Positions 34,418-46,214 of a stretch of DNA of 64,000 bases are shown here, one piece after another (positions within the stretch are counted from its first letter, which is position 1; every line of letters begins with the position of its first letter). The position numbers and the translations under genes were made by a program. The stretch spans positions 181,440,128 to 181,504,127 of the forward strand of contig OU015496.1 of the NCBI GenBank assembly GCA_907164885.2, in the 5' to 3' direction. Below the pieces are notes generated by a model. It searched no databases. It worked only from the letters and a program-made list of their open reading frames with translations, and was not told the origin of the DNA. This DNA comes from Dolomedes plantarius (lineage: Eukaryota; Arthropoda; Arachnida; Araneae; Dolomedidae).

Positions 34418-35711
34418 CAGAGGCTGTTCACATATTTTTTAGACGATGTATATTGTATTCACAAAACTAAATTACATAAAATTCTTGTGTTTTAAATGTT
34501 CTATTTGACATCCCTTATTCTGAACTATCTTTCGACACCGCAATTTCCAGGATGATAATGCCTTTTGAAGTGTCAGAAGAGGTATTCTACCCCATTCCTC
34601 CTCAACAGCTTTCCAGAGTCCTGTAAGGGTTTTGGGACGACGTTTGGATAATGCAGATTTTAAAAGTCCGAAAGCACAAAAATCCCTAGGTGATACATCG
34701 GGAGATTTAGTAGGGATATCAGTGAAGGGTATGGCCTTGATACCAGTTTTTTGTTCCATTTCTTTTAGGAAATTTACAGAGGATTTTGATGTGTGACTGC
34801 TAGCTTTATCCTGATGGAGTCTCACAGATTGATGGCACTGTGGGTAAAGCGATGGCATTTCATTCAGAAAAATTGGCGATAAAATATGTTCCTGATAGTA
34901 TTTGGAGTTAATCTTGACATTTTTTTCCACTCTCTTTATTTTTAACTTGCAATTATAAGAAAAACCAGCAACAATCATGAATCCCTTAGAAAAACTTTCT
35001 TTCGATTCTTTGAACCATGTACTTAAATTTTTTTCTTCCCTTTTATGATAATAAATGGCTCTTTTTTTGTTGCAATCATTTAAATACTCCCATGATTCAT
35101 CTATTGTGACAATTGTTTTCCATTTTTCTTTGGATAAGTGTTTCTCATATAGAATTCTGCAGCGTGTCCTGCATTATGCGATATGATTTGGAAGAAGACG
35201 ATGCACATTGCGTTTTTTCGCTTTCTTAAGATTTAAATCAACGTTTATCATTTTGTTTACACCGAGCATTTTAATGATTTTGCAACTGTCCTTTGACTAG
35301 GAGGATTTTCTTTTAACATTAAACAACGTACCTTTGCAATAGTCGAAGATGTCCTTTTATTCCTTGGATACTTGTTTGGAAATTTCGTCCCACTTGAGGC
35401 TCCAATTTGACGTTTTTTCCTTTCTTGTTGACGATATTACCTATCGACGCTTTAGATATCACAAAACCATGACTCCCACATCGTTTTTGGATAACGGAGT
35501 ATGCATATTTCTCTTCGGAAAGAGCATAAATGTAGCCTTCGAACCACTGCTTTGTTAAAAACGCCATTTTGAATAAAAACAAAACTTTCAAGCCGCAGAT
35601 GATAATTTTGACTTTTAAAAACATAGTACAATTGCAATTATTTCTTTTGCAGCAAACGATTTTTTATTACCGCTTACCAAAATCGTCTAAAAAATGTGCG
35701 AACAGCTTCTG
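34418..35711 (-). mobile_element. Tc1/mariner-type element, DD41D-like, second copy
   Basis: 1294 bp with inverted ends CAGAGGCTGTTCACATATTT and, inwards from the right, CAGAAGCTGTTCGCACATTT; both continue to TTTAGACGAT. TA follows the right end. The termini resemble those of the 4624-5945 element, and so does the transposase, so they are distinct members of one family. It sits inside the dispersed repeat whose uninterrupted copy at about 50190-50210 shows the empty site. Confidence 0.9.
34472..35567 (-). pseudogene. Mariner-family transposase, broken
   Basis: Starts at the ATG at 35567 (MAFLTKQWFEGYIYALSEEK), matching the sister copy's N-terminus. The first block covers the N-terminal helix-turn-helix region. 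Frame breaks between about 35320 and 34980 damage the first catalytic region; a degenerate IVTIDESWEYL-like stretch remains near 35090. The last 168 codons (34472-34978) are intact and hold the second catalytic aspartate in HQDKASSHTS and the third in SPDVSPRDFCAFG, 41 residues apart by count. This is the better preserved of the two copies. Confidence 0.85.
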
Positions 35712-36872
35712 TATAGACAAGCGTTGAAGTCCGAAAAGACATTTTACGAAACACGAATTAACGAGTTACACTGATTTTTAAAGGAAAAAAATTTTTTTTT
35801 TAAATGTGAGAAATCGACCAGATAACTTGGCATCTTGGGAAAAAACAAATATATTTAAATTTTGTGGCACAGATAATGAGTCGAATTTCTACTCTGGTAT
35901 GTAATAAAAGTTCCCTTAAAAGTAGCCTCGGTATCTAAAAAGCTGACAAGAATTCGATAGTAATTTGGAATTTATGCAAATGAAAATAACAGTCGATAAT
36001 ATTCAGCGTAGTTGTTTTAAAACCATTTTCACAATATGTCTACAGACTCTTGGGGCGTTTCGAATGTCCTTTTCTGTTGTAATCAATATTTTGAAGCTTT
36101 TAAAAGGTATAAGAATACAATGGTTACACACTTACGTCGAACATATAAAGACTAACCAGTAACAATAATGAGAGACCTCCTATTCTAGGATGAAGCGATG
36201 AGATATAGTGAACGAAGTTCATGGACTGTTTACACCCTACAGGACGAACACAACAGTCTACCGTTCTATGATCACGACACCCAATAACAAACATATAAGC
36301 TCCTCCAGTCGTACAAGGTTGGTTTAAAAAGTTCCCAAGTATATGAAAATATTCTCCTAAATTTACTTGTACGATATTGAGCTTCATCTTTCATGAAATA
36401 GGTGGTCCGTTTAGCTCTGTTTTTGGTGTAGAAAAGAAATAGCGTAACGTAGCGCAATATAAATATATATGATGTAGATCACGCCCTCCTCATAGCGTTT
36501 TCGCATCTGGAAACAGTCCAGTGTTTGTGTTTTCGAGATCATGTGTCTGTGATTTATCGTTTCTATCAGGACGAATTTTGGTCTTTTCAACAGAGATTTT
36601 ATCCTTGGATATAAAAAAAACTCCGCTAGGCTCAGTGTTGGAGATTACGGAGGCAGAGAGTGCACAGTAAAGACTTTTATTCTTTGAAGTCCTGAATTAA
36701 TAGCGAAAAGTGCTTAGCGTAGTATAGAAAACACGAGTAGCATATCCAAAATTCAGGCCGTCCTCTTTTCCTCTTACTACTTTCTTATAAACGTTGCCTC
36801 ACATTCAGATAATATTAACTATTAAAACTTCATATCACTGAAACCGATTTCAATGACTTACGCTCTTAGACC
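35712..36872. other. Dispersed repeat tail, then AT-rich DNA
   Basis: The first about 10 bp complete the interrupted repeat. An unassigned minus-strand frame (36124-36387) has a protein-like stretch, NFVHYISSLHPRIGGLSLLL, but no domain I can name. Otherwise nothing seen. Confidence 0.35.
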
Positions 36873-37638
36873 AAAAAAAAAAAGCGACGCACCAAGAAGG
36901 GGTAATGCAAATTGGACACCAATTGATATGCATACAGGTTTCGACGGAAAATGCAAAATTTTATAGTTTGGTTGCCAATGAGTGAACATGTGACGCTGCA
37001 ACGCATCTTAATGCATAACTGGCAGGATATTAAAGAGGACAAATTTCGATTTCAGGACAACCAGGAGTGATGGTCTGGGTTGCCATTTCATTTTCTTTAC
37101 AGGACCCTTTTGGTTGTCATCCGCGGCACCCTTACAGCACAGCGGTACGTCGACGATATTCTACGCCCCGTTGTGTTGCCCTTCATATCATGCCATCCTG
37201 GGCTTACATTTCAGCAAGATAATGCCCGCCCGCACGCGGCGAGAGTTTCTACTACTTGTCTTCGTGCTTGACCAACGCTACCTTGACCATCAAGATCGCC
37301 GGACCTCTCCCCCATTGAGCACGTTTGGAGCATTATGGGCAGGGCCCACCAACCAGCTCGGGATTTCGACTATCTAACACGCCAATTGAACAGAATTTGT
37401 CACGATATCCCGCAGGAGGACATCCGCCAACTCTATCAATCAATGCCAAGCCGAATAACTGCTTGCATAAGGGCCAGAGGTGGACCAACGCGTTATTGAC
37501 TTTTTCACTTTGTGAAGCTCTTGAATAAATAATTCAATTTTTCTCAAATTGTAATCATTTGTTTTTCTGTACGTGCACATCATATCTACCGATTTTCGTG
37601 CAATTCGGATAACTCCTTCTTGGTGCGTCTTTTTCTTT
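36873..37638 (+). mobile_element. Tc1-like transposon, internally deleted
   Basis: About 766 bp with inverted ends: GCGACGCACCAAGAAGGGGT on the left and GACGCACCAAGAAGGAGTTA inwards from the right, both beside A/T-rich ends. The interior holds only the C-terminal half of a Tc1-type transposase, so more than half of a usual 1.6-kb element has been lost. Confidence 0.85.
37050..37500 (+). pseudogene. Tc1-family transposase, C-terminal remnant
   Basis: Typical Tc1 sequence spread over several frames: VVIRGTLTAQRYVDDILRPV then VLPF, the second catalytic aspartate in GLTFQQDNARPHAARV, a damaged SPDLSPIEH-equivalent region (the DNA around 37310-37325 still spells LSPIEHVW with a frame change), and C-terminal pieces matching RQLNRICHDIPQEDIRQLYQ and SMPSRITACIRARGG. 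The layout indicates a DD34E-type enzyme. The N-terminal DNA-binding domain and first aspartate are gone. Confidence 0.85.
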
Positions 37639-37806
37639 ATTTTTAAGCGTGTATTTTAGAGTGAATGTCTTGAGTTGACATTGGCGGGCATCCCGGATAG
37701 GGTCAACATTAGCTGTCTGTTCACGGTCTAAACCAATTATTGTTACGTCATTTAAAAACCTTGATATGTTATACGAAGTTTTGTTTAACCAAAACATCCA
37801 TAACGC

Positions 37807-37999
37807 TGAGTGGTTAAGAATTGACTACCTTGCTTAGGACTCATTTTGAAAAACAAATGGCTAATAATTTCAAATACGTCTTCATTTTTTTTACGTTTTA
37901 ATTCAATATATTACTTTACAATTTTCAATCTAGTTTCTTGAAATAATAGAGATGTTATAAAAAGATTAATTTTAAAACAACATTTTCATAAAATTTGTT
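37807..37999 (+). repeat. 193-bp direct repeat, left copy
   Basis: Starts TGAGTGGTTAAGAATTGACT and ends CATTTTCATAAAATTTGTT. It is nearly identical to 41766-41958 and of exactly the same length. The two copies bracket the 532-bp tandem array about 4 kb apart in the same orientation. Not recognised as an LTR: no complementary TG...CA ends, coding domain or target duplication was found. Confidence 0.9.
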
Positions 38000-38868
38000 A
38001 CAAATTTTTCGTATTCTGCTTATGAAAATCTGACATTTTAAAATTCACAAAATACACATGGGGTAGTGCTCAGGCTTTCACAAAATAACGACTGACGATA
38101 AAGTGATGCAGTAAACACTAACTCACTCAGGAAATTAACGCATATAGAAAGTAATTCCAAATGATCCTCCACTGGCAAGCAATCACTAAAGTTGGGAAAG
38201 TTTTAGAAAAGACCTCGTATATAAGGAAGCAAAACATTAGGTACGCTGTTATCTTCATCCTCTATTGTTTCAATTCATCTTCAGGTACCGTAATCAAATC
38301 TGGCTACCTAACACCTCATCCATAACAATGACTTCAGAAGACATCGACTTAAGGAATACTGAATTGTTTAGTTCTTGATTTGATGGAATATTTTCTGCTC
38401 TTGCTTGAAAAAAAGGATAAAAATTATTTTTGCAAAGTTTTATTTTTACAATCTTCAAGTTAAATAGGAAGATAAGTTAGGATAAAATTGTACTAGTCAT
38501 TGAGGCATAAATTCATGCATTGTGTATGATATCAAAAATTGAACCGGATTTCTCTAAATCTAAAGCAATCTATACAAAGTTAAAATAACTTTTTATTTCT
38601 AAATTTTGTACTTTAACTGTCAGTTATGGTATCATTAATCTTCCCCCAGTTTTCATCATTTTGTTTATTTGTTTGTTTTTATTTTTCTCGTAGAAAAATT
38701 TCCGTCATTTTTCATGATTTCTTTTCCAGATACTAAATTCATAATCCATGTATTTTTCTTAATAGTTCAACATTATTTCCCCAAAATATATTGTTTAAAT
38801 TTCTGCTTATTCTTTGTGTTTTTTCTACGCAGACTTAGAATTTCTAACACATATTTCATGTGTAGTGA
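38000..38868. other. AT-rich DNA before the tandem array
   Basis: No gene is supported. The open frame at 38669-38941 runs into the tandem array and has a composition (F, L, I) typical of T-rich DNA. Confidence 0.4.
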
Positions 38869-40740
38869 AACAGCATTTGTGTCATGGATATTTTTTTACA
38901 CTTTATCATTTACATGTCCTATCGATTTAAATTTTTCCTGAAATGAAATTTTTATTGAACCTCATTTCAGACCTTCTATGCGCTTTGATTTCAAACTTTT
39001 TTGCTTTCTTAGACAGTAAAGTGATGGATAACACTTCTATCAGAGTGAAATTTCAAATCACCTCTTTTATTTCTTCCATGTGGAAAGTCTTAGGCTATGG
39101 GAAATAGATCAGTATGGACGTTCATTTTTATTTATTTATTGCCTTATACCATTGCCTTAACAATGAGCGAAGTTTAAAAGTTTAATTGTTAACACCATTA
39201 AACTTTTAAACTTAGCTCATTGTTATAAATTTATTTCGTGCATTTTACTGATCTAATTTAGACTAGTTATAATTTTATGTAATTCAAATAAAAACCTATG
39301 TTTTTTTTTTTACATTGGCAGGCAGAATACAAAATACACAATGCAAAGATAAGTGACGTAAGTATGAACAAACAGAGCATAATAAAGATAAGAAAAGGGT
39401 AACAGCATTTGTGCCATGGATATTTTTTTACACTTTATCATTTACATGTCCTATCGATTTAAAGTTTTCCTGAAATGAAATTTTTATTGAACCTCATTTC
39501 AGACCTTCTATGCGCTTTGATTTCAAACTTTTTTGCTTTCTTAGACAGTAAAGTGATGGATAACACTTCTATCAGAGTGAAATTTCAAATCACCTCTTTT
39601 ATTTCTTCCATGTGGAAAGTCTTAGGCTATGGGAAATAGATCAGTATGGACGTTCATTTTTATTTATTTATTGCCTTATACCATTGCCTTAACAATGAGC
39701 GAAGTTTAAAAGTTTAATTGTTAACACCATTAAACTTTTAAACTTAGCTCATTGTTATAAATTTATTTCGTGCATTTTACTGATCTAATTTAGACTAGTT
39801 ATAATTTTATGTAATTCAAATAAAAACCTATGTTTTTTTTTTTACATTGGCAGGCAGAATACAAAATACACAATGCAAAGATAAGTGACGTAAGTATGAA
39901 CAAACAGAGCATAATAAAGATAATAAAAGGGTAACAGCATTTGTGCCATGGATATTTTTTTACACTTTATCATTTACATGTCCTATCGATTTAAAGTTTT
40001 CCTGAAATGAAATTTTTATTGAACCTCATTTCAGACCTTCTATACGCTTTGGTTTCAAACTTTTTTGCTTTCTTAGACAGTAAAGTGATGGATAACACTT
40101 CTATCAGAGTGAAATTTCGAATCACCTCTTTTATTTCTTCCATGTGGAAAGTCTTAGGCTATGGGAAATAGATCAGTATGGACGTTCATTTTTATTTATT
40201 TATTGCCTTATACCATTGCCTTAACAATGAGCGAAGTTTAAAAGTTTAATTGTTAACACCATTAAACTTTTAAACTTAGCTCATTGTTATAAATTTATTT
40301 CGTGCATTTTACTGATCTAATTTAGACTAGTTATAATTTTATGTAATTCAAATAAAAACCTATGTTTTTTTTTTTACATTGGCAGGCAGAATACAAAATG
40401 CACAATGCAAAGATAAGTGACGTAAGTATGAACAAACAGAGCATAATAAAGATAAGAAAAGGGTAACAGCATTTGTGTCATGGATATTTTTTTACACTTT
40501 ATCATTTACATGTCCTATCGATTTAAAGTTTTCCTGAAATGAAATTTTTATTGAACCTCATTTCAGACCTTCTATGCGCTTTGATTTCAAACTTTTTTGC
40601 TTTCTTAGACAGTAAAGTGATGGATAACACTTCTATCAGAGTGAAATTTCGAATCACCTCTTTTATTTCTTCCATGTGGAAAGTCTTAGGCTATGGGAAA
40701 TAGATCAGTATGGACGTTCATTTTTATTTATTTATTGCCT
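38869..40740 (+). repeat. Tandem array, exact 532-bp period
   Basis: Unit starts marked by CAGCATTTGTG lie at 38871, 39403, 39935 and 40467, exactly 532 bp apart. Three full units and about half of a fourth are present; the missing part of the fourth appears at about 41171-41395 after an intervening segment. Copies differ at only a few positions: GTGTCATGG in units 1 and 4 against GTGCCATGG in 2 and 3, and TTTCAAATC in 1 and 2 against TTTCGAATC in 3 and 4. Each full unit contains a hairpin, AATGAGCGAAGTTTAAAAG with its near complement. No coding frame spans a unit. The near identity indicates recent amplification. Confidence 0.95.
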
Positions 40741-41400
40741 GGAAAAAATTGACCAAGAATTCCAAACTTTCAGGGCCATCTCGAATGTATGAGGATTTCG
40801 AATAATTTCAGTGTAGTTAGTGATTATCACAAGTAAACAACTCGTAAACAATTATTAGTAAAACAGAAAGAGCTAATAGCCATAGTTTGATAATCGCACT
40901 TATGTTTGGTTTCTGTTTGATTCAATAAATAGTAGCTGCTTTGAATAAAACTAGGTATTTAACTTGTAAACATCGTTAAAATTAAAAATTCGCTTATTGT
41001 TATAAATTTGTATCGATAATTGTACCAATCTAATTTAGACAAGTTATAATTTTACTTAATAAAGCTGTTTAATTTGTTATGACCGTTAAACTTTTAAACT
41101 TCACTTATTGTTATAAATTTGTATCGATAATTTTATTAATCTTATTTAGACTAGTTATAATTTTACTTACTATAATTGTTTAATTTGTTAACACCATTAA
41201 ACTTTTAAACTTCGCTCATTGTTATAAATTTATTTCGTGCATTTTACCGATCTAATTTAGACTAGTTATAATTTTATGTAATTCAAATAAAAACCTATGT
41301 TTTTTTTAACAATGGCAGGCAGAATACAAAATACACAATGCAAAGATAAGTGACGTAAGTATGAACAAACAGAGCATAATAAAGAAAAGGGTAAGGAATG
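40741..41400 (+). repeat. Ancestral 111-bp subrepeats and final array segment
   Basis: Begins with single-copy sequence, then holds three tandem copies of a unit of about 111 bp starting near 40955, 41067 and 41178: GTTTAATTTGTTA, TTAAACTTTTAAACTTC, CATTGTTATAAATTT, GATCTAATTTAGAC and AGTTATAATTTTACTT. The third copy merges into the right-hand part of the 532-bp unit, which ends near 41395 with CAGAGCATAATAAAGA. So part of the 532-bp unit derives from a shorter, older tandem repeat. Confidence 0.85.
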
Positions 41401-41765
41401 GAATATCTATTTGGCTGTCAGTCTTCTGACTTTCCAATATCGGTCGCAGAGGTCCCGAATAGAGAGTGTTGAACAATTGTGCAGGTGGTGAATATTCTTT
41501 TCCACGAAAAGCTGAGTTTATCTATTGATCTTGACCCAATGAAGCGTAAACATTTTGCCAGCAGAATTATTCTACTTTATTCCTAGTTATCCTCTAGTTT
41601 TAAAAATATATTATGCTGAGAGATAGCTATAATAAACTTATACGTAGTAGATTAAGAAACAGACATATGCATACTTTAGTATCACGGTACATTGATGTAC
41701 TTATGAAAAAATCCCAATCTTTTCTTTGATTGGGAAGATTGCTTTTATGGTTAATATCTCAAAGT

Positions 41766-41958
41766 TGAGTGGTTAAGAATTGACTACCTTGCTTAGAACT
41801 CATTTTGAAAATCAAATGGCTAATAATTTCAAATACGTCTTCATTTTTTCTACGTTTAAATTCAATATTTTACTTTACAATTTTCAATCTAGTTTCTTGA
41901 AATAATAGAGATGTTATAAAAAAATTAATTTTAAAACAACATTTTCATAAAATTTGTT
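41766..41958 (+). repeat. 193-bp direct repeat, right copy
   Basis: Same sequence as 37807-37999 apart from scattered substitutions. It starts at TGAGTGGTTAAG and the match stops at AAATTTGTT. Confidence 0.9.
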
Positions 41959-43772
41959 TCTTGCAGCCCTTAATATTTAAGCTAATTCTTTTACAGGAAG
42001 TGACATTTGAAGAATTTCCCCGAACCTTCTCTTTTACAGTCACTCTCATTTAGGGTAATTTTTCTGTCCCATGGCTATCTGTAAAATGAGGTATTTTTAT
42101 TGTTATTGATCGCAATATACCACTTACTTCCGATTCTTTTCAATAAACTCTCAGTGTAATTTTCCAAGCTAAAGTTAATAATATTCTATCTATACGAATT
42201 GTTTCACTGTGGCAGTCTACTAGTGTCAAGTTTTGACCACTATCGTATTAAATATTTATAAACATACACAAAGGCGAGAGACAAAAATTGTTTAGCTTCG
42301 CTAATATAGAAGATTTAAGTCATAGGAAACATATTGACAATAAACTACGTGTGTGTTATTCAATGATAACTTACCATGATAATTACTCAACTCTCCGATA
42401 TATTGGCATGAGAACTGACAAAAGTGGGAGAGGAAATGTGCAGATGGGCACTGAGTGGTCTAGTGGGGAGATATAATCTTTCTTCAAAATATTAAATTCA
42501 AAATATATTTAAAAAGCACTTGCATATCCTTTAAAGGTCTGTTATCAAGCGCAGAAAACAAAAACTGGAAATATGCATTGGTTAATCTACCATTAGAAAA
42601 AAAATCTGAATAAGAGAACTCTCCGTAGCTTACTACTGGAATTGAAGATCTGCGAGGTCAACTGATACGCCATGTTAAATGCTTGGAATGCAAGCAAATA
42701 AAGGAATTCCCGTGCATATTTCACAGACAAAAAAACTGATGGAAAACGCATTCCACGAAAGAACTTTACCATAGGGGAAGATACTACTGATTTCAAGATA
42801 AATCGATTGTTCATTTGTGGGGATTTCAGAAAAAAATGATGCTTGTATCATTGGACAAGCTCATCCGATGGATTGCGTAACTTCTTGTGAGTCAGTGTTG
42901 TGTAGAAAAGTGCTGATGAGTTTAATAAAAGTTAATTATTTCTTATACTGATTCATAGAGGAAAAGTTCAGTGTTAATGTGAGCAGAGCTAAATTACGCT
43001 AAATAAGACAATTTAGTATAGTTACTAACAGTTTTCTAAACAAATGGAAGTTTTACAAATGATTTAAAAGTTTTAATGAAGCTTCTTTTATTACTGCAAA
43101 AATATCGGGGAGGTATTATTCTATGACAAGGCTGTATCGTAACCGTTCCATGGCTTAAAATAATAAGATAGAACTCTAAAACCCTACAATGAGAACAGAC
43201 GTTGGATCGATCTATATATTAGAGCAATATCTGAATGATCATAACACAATAACTGTTTAATACAGAATGGTTGTGAGGACTGAAATTCATAATATGCGAT
43301 AATATTATCCACGATTGTCCAGTGATTGAGACCACTATACAAACTGGCTGACCACCTGGCTTTCCCAAGTGGTTTTGTGACTGGGCTCTTGACCGTTGGA
43401 AAGGACACTGGCGTCATTTATTGCGAGAGATAAATTCTTCCTTATAACAACTAAAGAAGATGGGATGATTTGAAACATATCTCTATGACATTAAATTTCC
43501 TGCTAAGTTTTGTGAGCCTTTGTTTTCCTTTTGCTATGTAGTCTGGCGATTAATAATATTCTAGAAACATCCTCGGTATAGTGTGAAATCGTCTCCGTGA
43601 TATTCGTGAAGCAGAATGGGATTTTTTGTAAAGTAGAAGTTTTAAATAGATCTATTATTGTTATTGTTTTGATACTATTAAGAGAAGTTTTCTCACGTTA
43701 CGTAGAGTTTGTAAGTATCTTTGTCTGAAAATAATTGATATTCATAGTATTCTACGAGCCATCCTAATTTAT
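41959..43772. other. AT-rich DNA, no gene supported
   Basis: Only short open frames (42288-42476, 42593-42814, 43184-43417), without domains or splice support. No repeats recognised. Confidence 0.4.
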
Positions 43773-44036
43773 TTGTTATCATGTTTCTTTCTAAATTCCG
43801 CTAGTATCTTGTGCAGTGACCGCGAAAGATGGTGGAATAGAAAAATGAATGTTCACCACATAACTGGGTTAGTTCAGTTGGCAGATTACCAATTTCAACA
43901 TCTGGTGAACGCATTTCACGGCCTGGTCTCAGAAAACGATGGGTACAAATTTAAGTGCACAGTGGCCTATGACAGTGAGTTCAGAAAACTGAATTCTTCA
44001 AAAAATCTCAACAACATGGCTATTTTACTTGATTAA
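43773..44036 (+). CDS. Unassigned open frame
   Basis: An 87-codon frame whose later part, from MNVHHITGLVQLADYQFQHL through VNAFHGLVSEND to a stop at 44034-44036, has more balanced amino-acid composition than typical chance frames here. An AG at 43816-43817 (CTTGTGCAG) could be a splice acceptor, making this a terminal exon. I do not recognise any family. It may be a decayed transposon or a chance frame. Confidence 0.2.
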   Translation: MLSCFFLNSASILCSDRERWWNRKMNVHHITGLVQLADYQFQHLVNAFHGLVSENDGYKFKCTVAYDSEFRKLNSSKNLNNMAILLD

Positions 44037-45427
44037 TATTCACAAGTTTATTTGCCGTAATTTACAGAGAAATCTGATAATTTTTTTTGAAAAATTGCAG
44101 ATTTGTAATCCAAGTACTATGTTTTATTTAAAATACGGACCGGACAGTGAGGAAATGTCTGAAAACATCTGGTTTCCTCATCATGCGGCAAACTTTTAAG
44201 ATCGCCTTTGTACAAAAGTATTCGTGACAATGAGGACTGTTTCCAGAAACTTTAAATGAATACTAGAATGATTTTAGTAACTTGTCTAATTTTGTGTGAT
44301 CACCAGTATGGTGGCATATAAATTGGCTTGGATAATCTTTAACCTTTGTCTTGAGGTACGGGGAATTTTTGTATTGATAAATGTTTACACACAAACAAAT
44401 GTATATTTTTGAATTGTTTTTTTTTTATCTAAAAGTAGAACTTTTGATGTCGTGCACGCGTATCTCATTTTTTTTTTCAAATTAACTTTTGATATGCACG
44501 CGTATCTCAATTTTTTTTTTCAAATTAACTTTTGAAAAAATAATTTGATTTTCTAATGAATGACATCAATTTTTTTAATGTCTCATAAAATATAAGTACT
44601 AAAATTTCCAAATAGGGAAAATTTGAATCGGGGTCCGGAAAAATTACAAAAAGTTACATTTTTTTTTTACTTAGACACTTTTTTTTAACCTTGTAAATTT
44701 TCCCTCAAATGTGTCTCCAATAAAAGATCATTATGAATATAAAAAATTTTAAACACGTTAATTTTTTTAAATTTAAAACTCAAAATTTAGACTACATATA
44801 GATTTTTTCTATACCTTCCCAAAGAATCGCTGTATTAGAATTTTTTTTCACTTTAGGGCGTAGAAAAATGTTCAAAATAATTAGTCGTCAGAATTTATAA
44901 CATTTCATTTATAAAATTCTTAATCAATTTAAAGTGCGAAAAAAATCATTCTTTTCCTTGATATATTTTGCCCTGCGGAAAATATTCTCAAAATCTTTTC
45001 TCCCAACTAAAATTCTTGAAGACAATTTAATAGAGGTAGAACAAAGGAACGCTGTAAGACATTTTCAAGCGGATACCTTAAAAAGAGTTTTGATATTTCC
45101 TTTGAAATTTAGAGAATCATGAAAAAGTCCGTCCCGAGATAAATATAAATAAAGTAAAGAAGTCCTGGAGGGTAGTCGTTGACATTTCGGCATAGAAATG
45201 CTGGATCTGGAAATCTAATCATTGCAGAAACATGCAACTTGTGTTATTGGATTCGATAAGCTTTGTACTGTGTTCTAGGATTCAATTGTATATCGGTAAT
45301 GAAGAATACAAATAATAATTATATATAATAATTAATATTAAACTTTACCTGACGGCACCCATTTTTCCGAATCCCTCTTTAGAACGGGAAATTTCATACC
45401 CCCTTTGTAAGAACGGCCATTAAAGTG

Positions 45428-45429
<2 letters not shown>
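44037..45429. other. AT-rich DNA with a 45-bp tandem duplication
   Basis: At about 44454-44540 the segment GCACGCGTATCTCA followed by a T run and CAAATTAACTTTTGA occurs twice in tandem. The rest is T-rich and A-rich low-complexity sequence without a gene. Confidence 0.5.

Positions 45430-45470
<41 letters not shown>
45430..45470 (+). repeat. (TA)n tract left of the LTR
   Basis: About 20 TA units ending exactly at the TG of the putative LTR. Confidence 0.95.
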
Positions 45471-45473
<3 letters not shown>

Positions 45474-46170
45474 GGCATAACGATAGATGGTTAAGGCTAA
45501 TCTCTGAGGTTTTATTAAAATTACTATTACTGAATTCATGACCAAGAAAGACAGAGTCCTAATTAATGATAAGGCCAATTTTAAAACAAAAACTTAACAA
45601 GGAAATTTATTTACAAAAAAATTAAACATTAAACAATTACAACATATTCGATTAATTTAAGTGCAGATTCACAGCGTACGCTCCCAGACCAATGGTCTCA
45701 CAAAGGAGCTACCAAAAAACACGTATGCTCAAATCGATGGTACATGACAATCTCCCTCAAAAATCACCAAGTCTCTGACTCTCTCGGCATGAAAAGTTCT
45801 GTGGCGGCCGTTATCTTAGAAATTGCTTTCCCAAAACCGGGGGGGGGGGGGGTAGATTACCGGCTGACAGTTCTTCTTAATGTCGAAACTTTATTACATT
45901 CCAGTGACAAAGTCGCATAGAGCTATCGCTAAGAAAGACTATGGTGGGAGACGACTATGGTGGCTTTACGACTATGGTGGGAGACGCTTGCTGAAAACCC
46001 GATATACATGGCCTTAACCTTCTGGCTAAAAATTCTGGCGGTATTCGCTGGTATCGTTTTTTTAATCCCCTACGTGTTCAAAAACGGTGGGAACTGGAAA
46101 ATGGTATTCCCAAAAAATATGCAGCTGGTCCGTGGGGTATGAGAACGCAACCCCGTAAAGGCGTGACGTC

Positions 46171-46173
<3 letters not shown>
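45471..46173 (-). mobile_element. Probable solo LTR inserted in a (TA)n tract
   Basis: 703 bp that interrupt a TA microsatellite. On the minus strand it starts TGTGACGTCACGCC and ends TATGCCACA, so it has TG...CA ends. On that strand it contains AATAAAGTTTC near the middle and further AATAAA-like signals, as expected for promoter and polyadenylation regions. No internal coding region or second LTR is present, hence solo. The 5-bp duplication cannot be told apart from the TA flanks. A 16-bp motif GACTATGGTGGGAGAC recurs within 45938-45990. A 61-codon plus-strand frame inside is not supported. Confidence 0.55.

Positions 46174-46210
<37 letters not shown>
46174..46210 (+). repeat. (TA)n tract right of the LTR
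   Basis: Continuation of the microsatellite split by the LTR. Confidence 0.95.
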
Positions 46211-46214
<4 letters not shown>

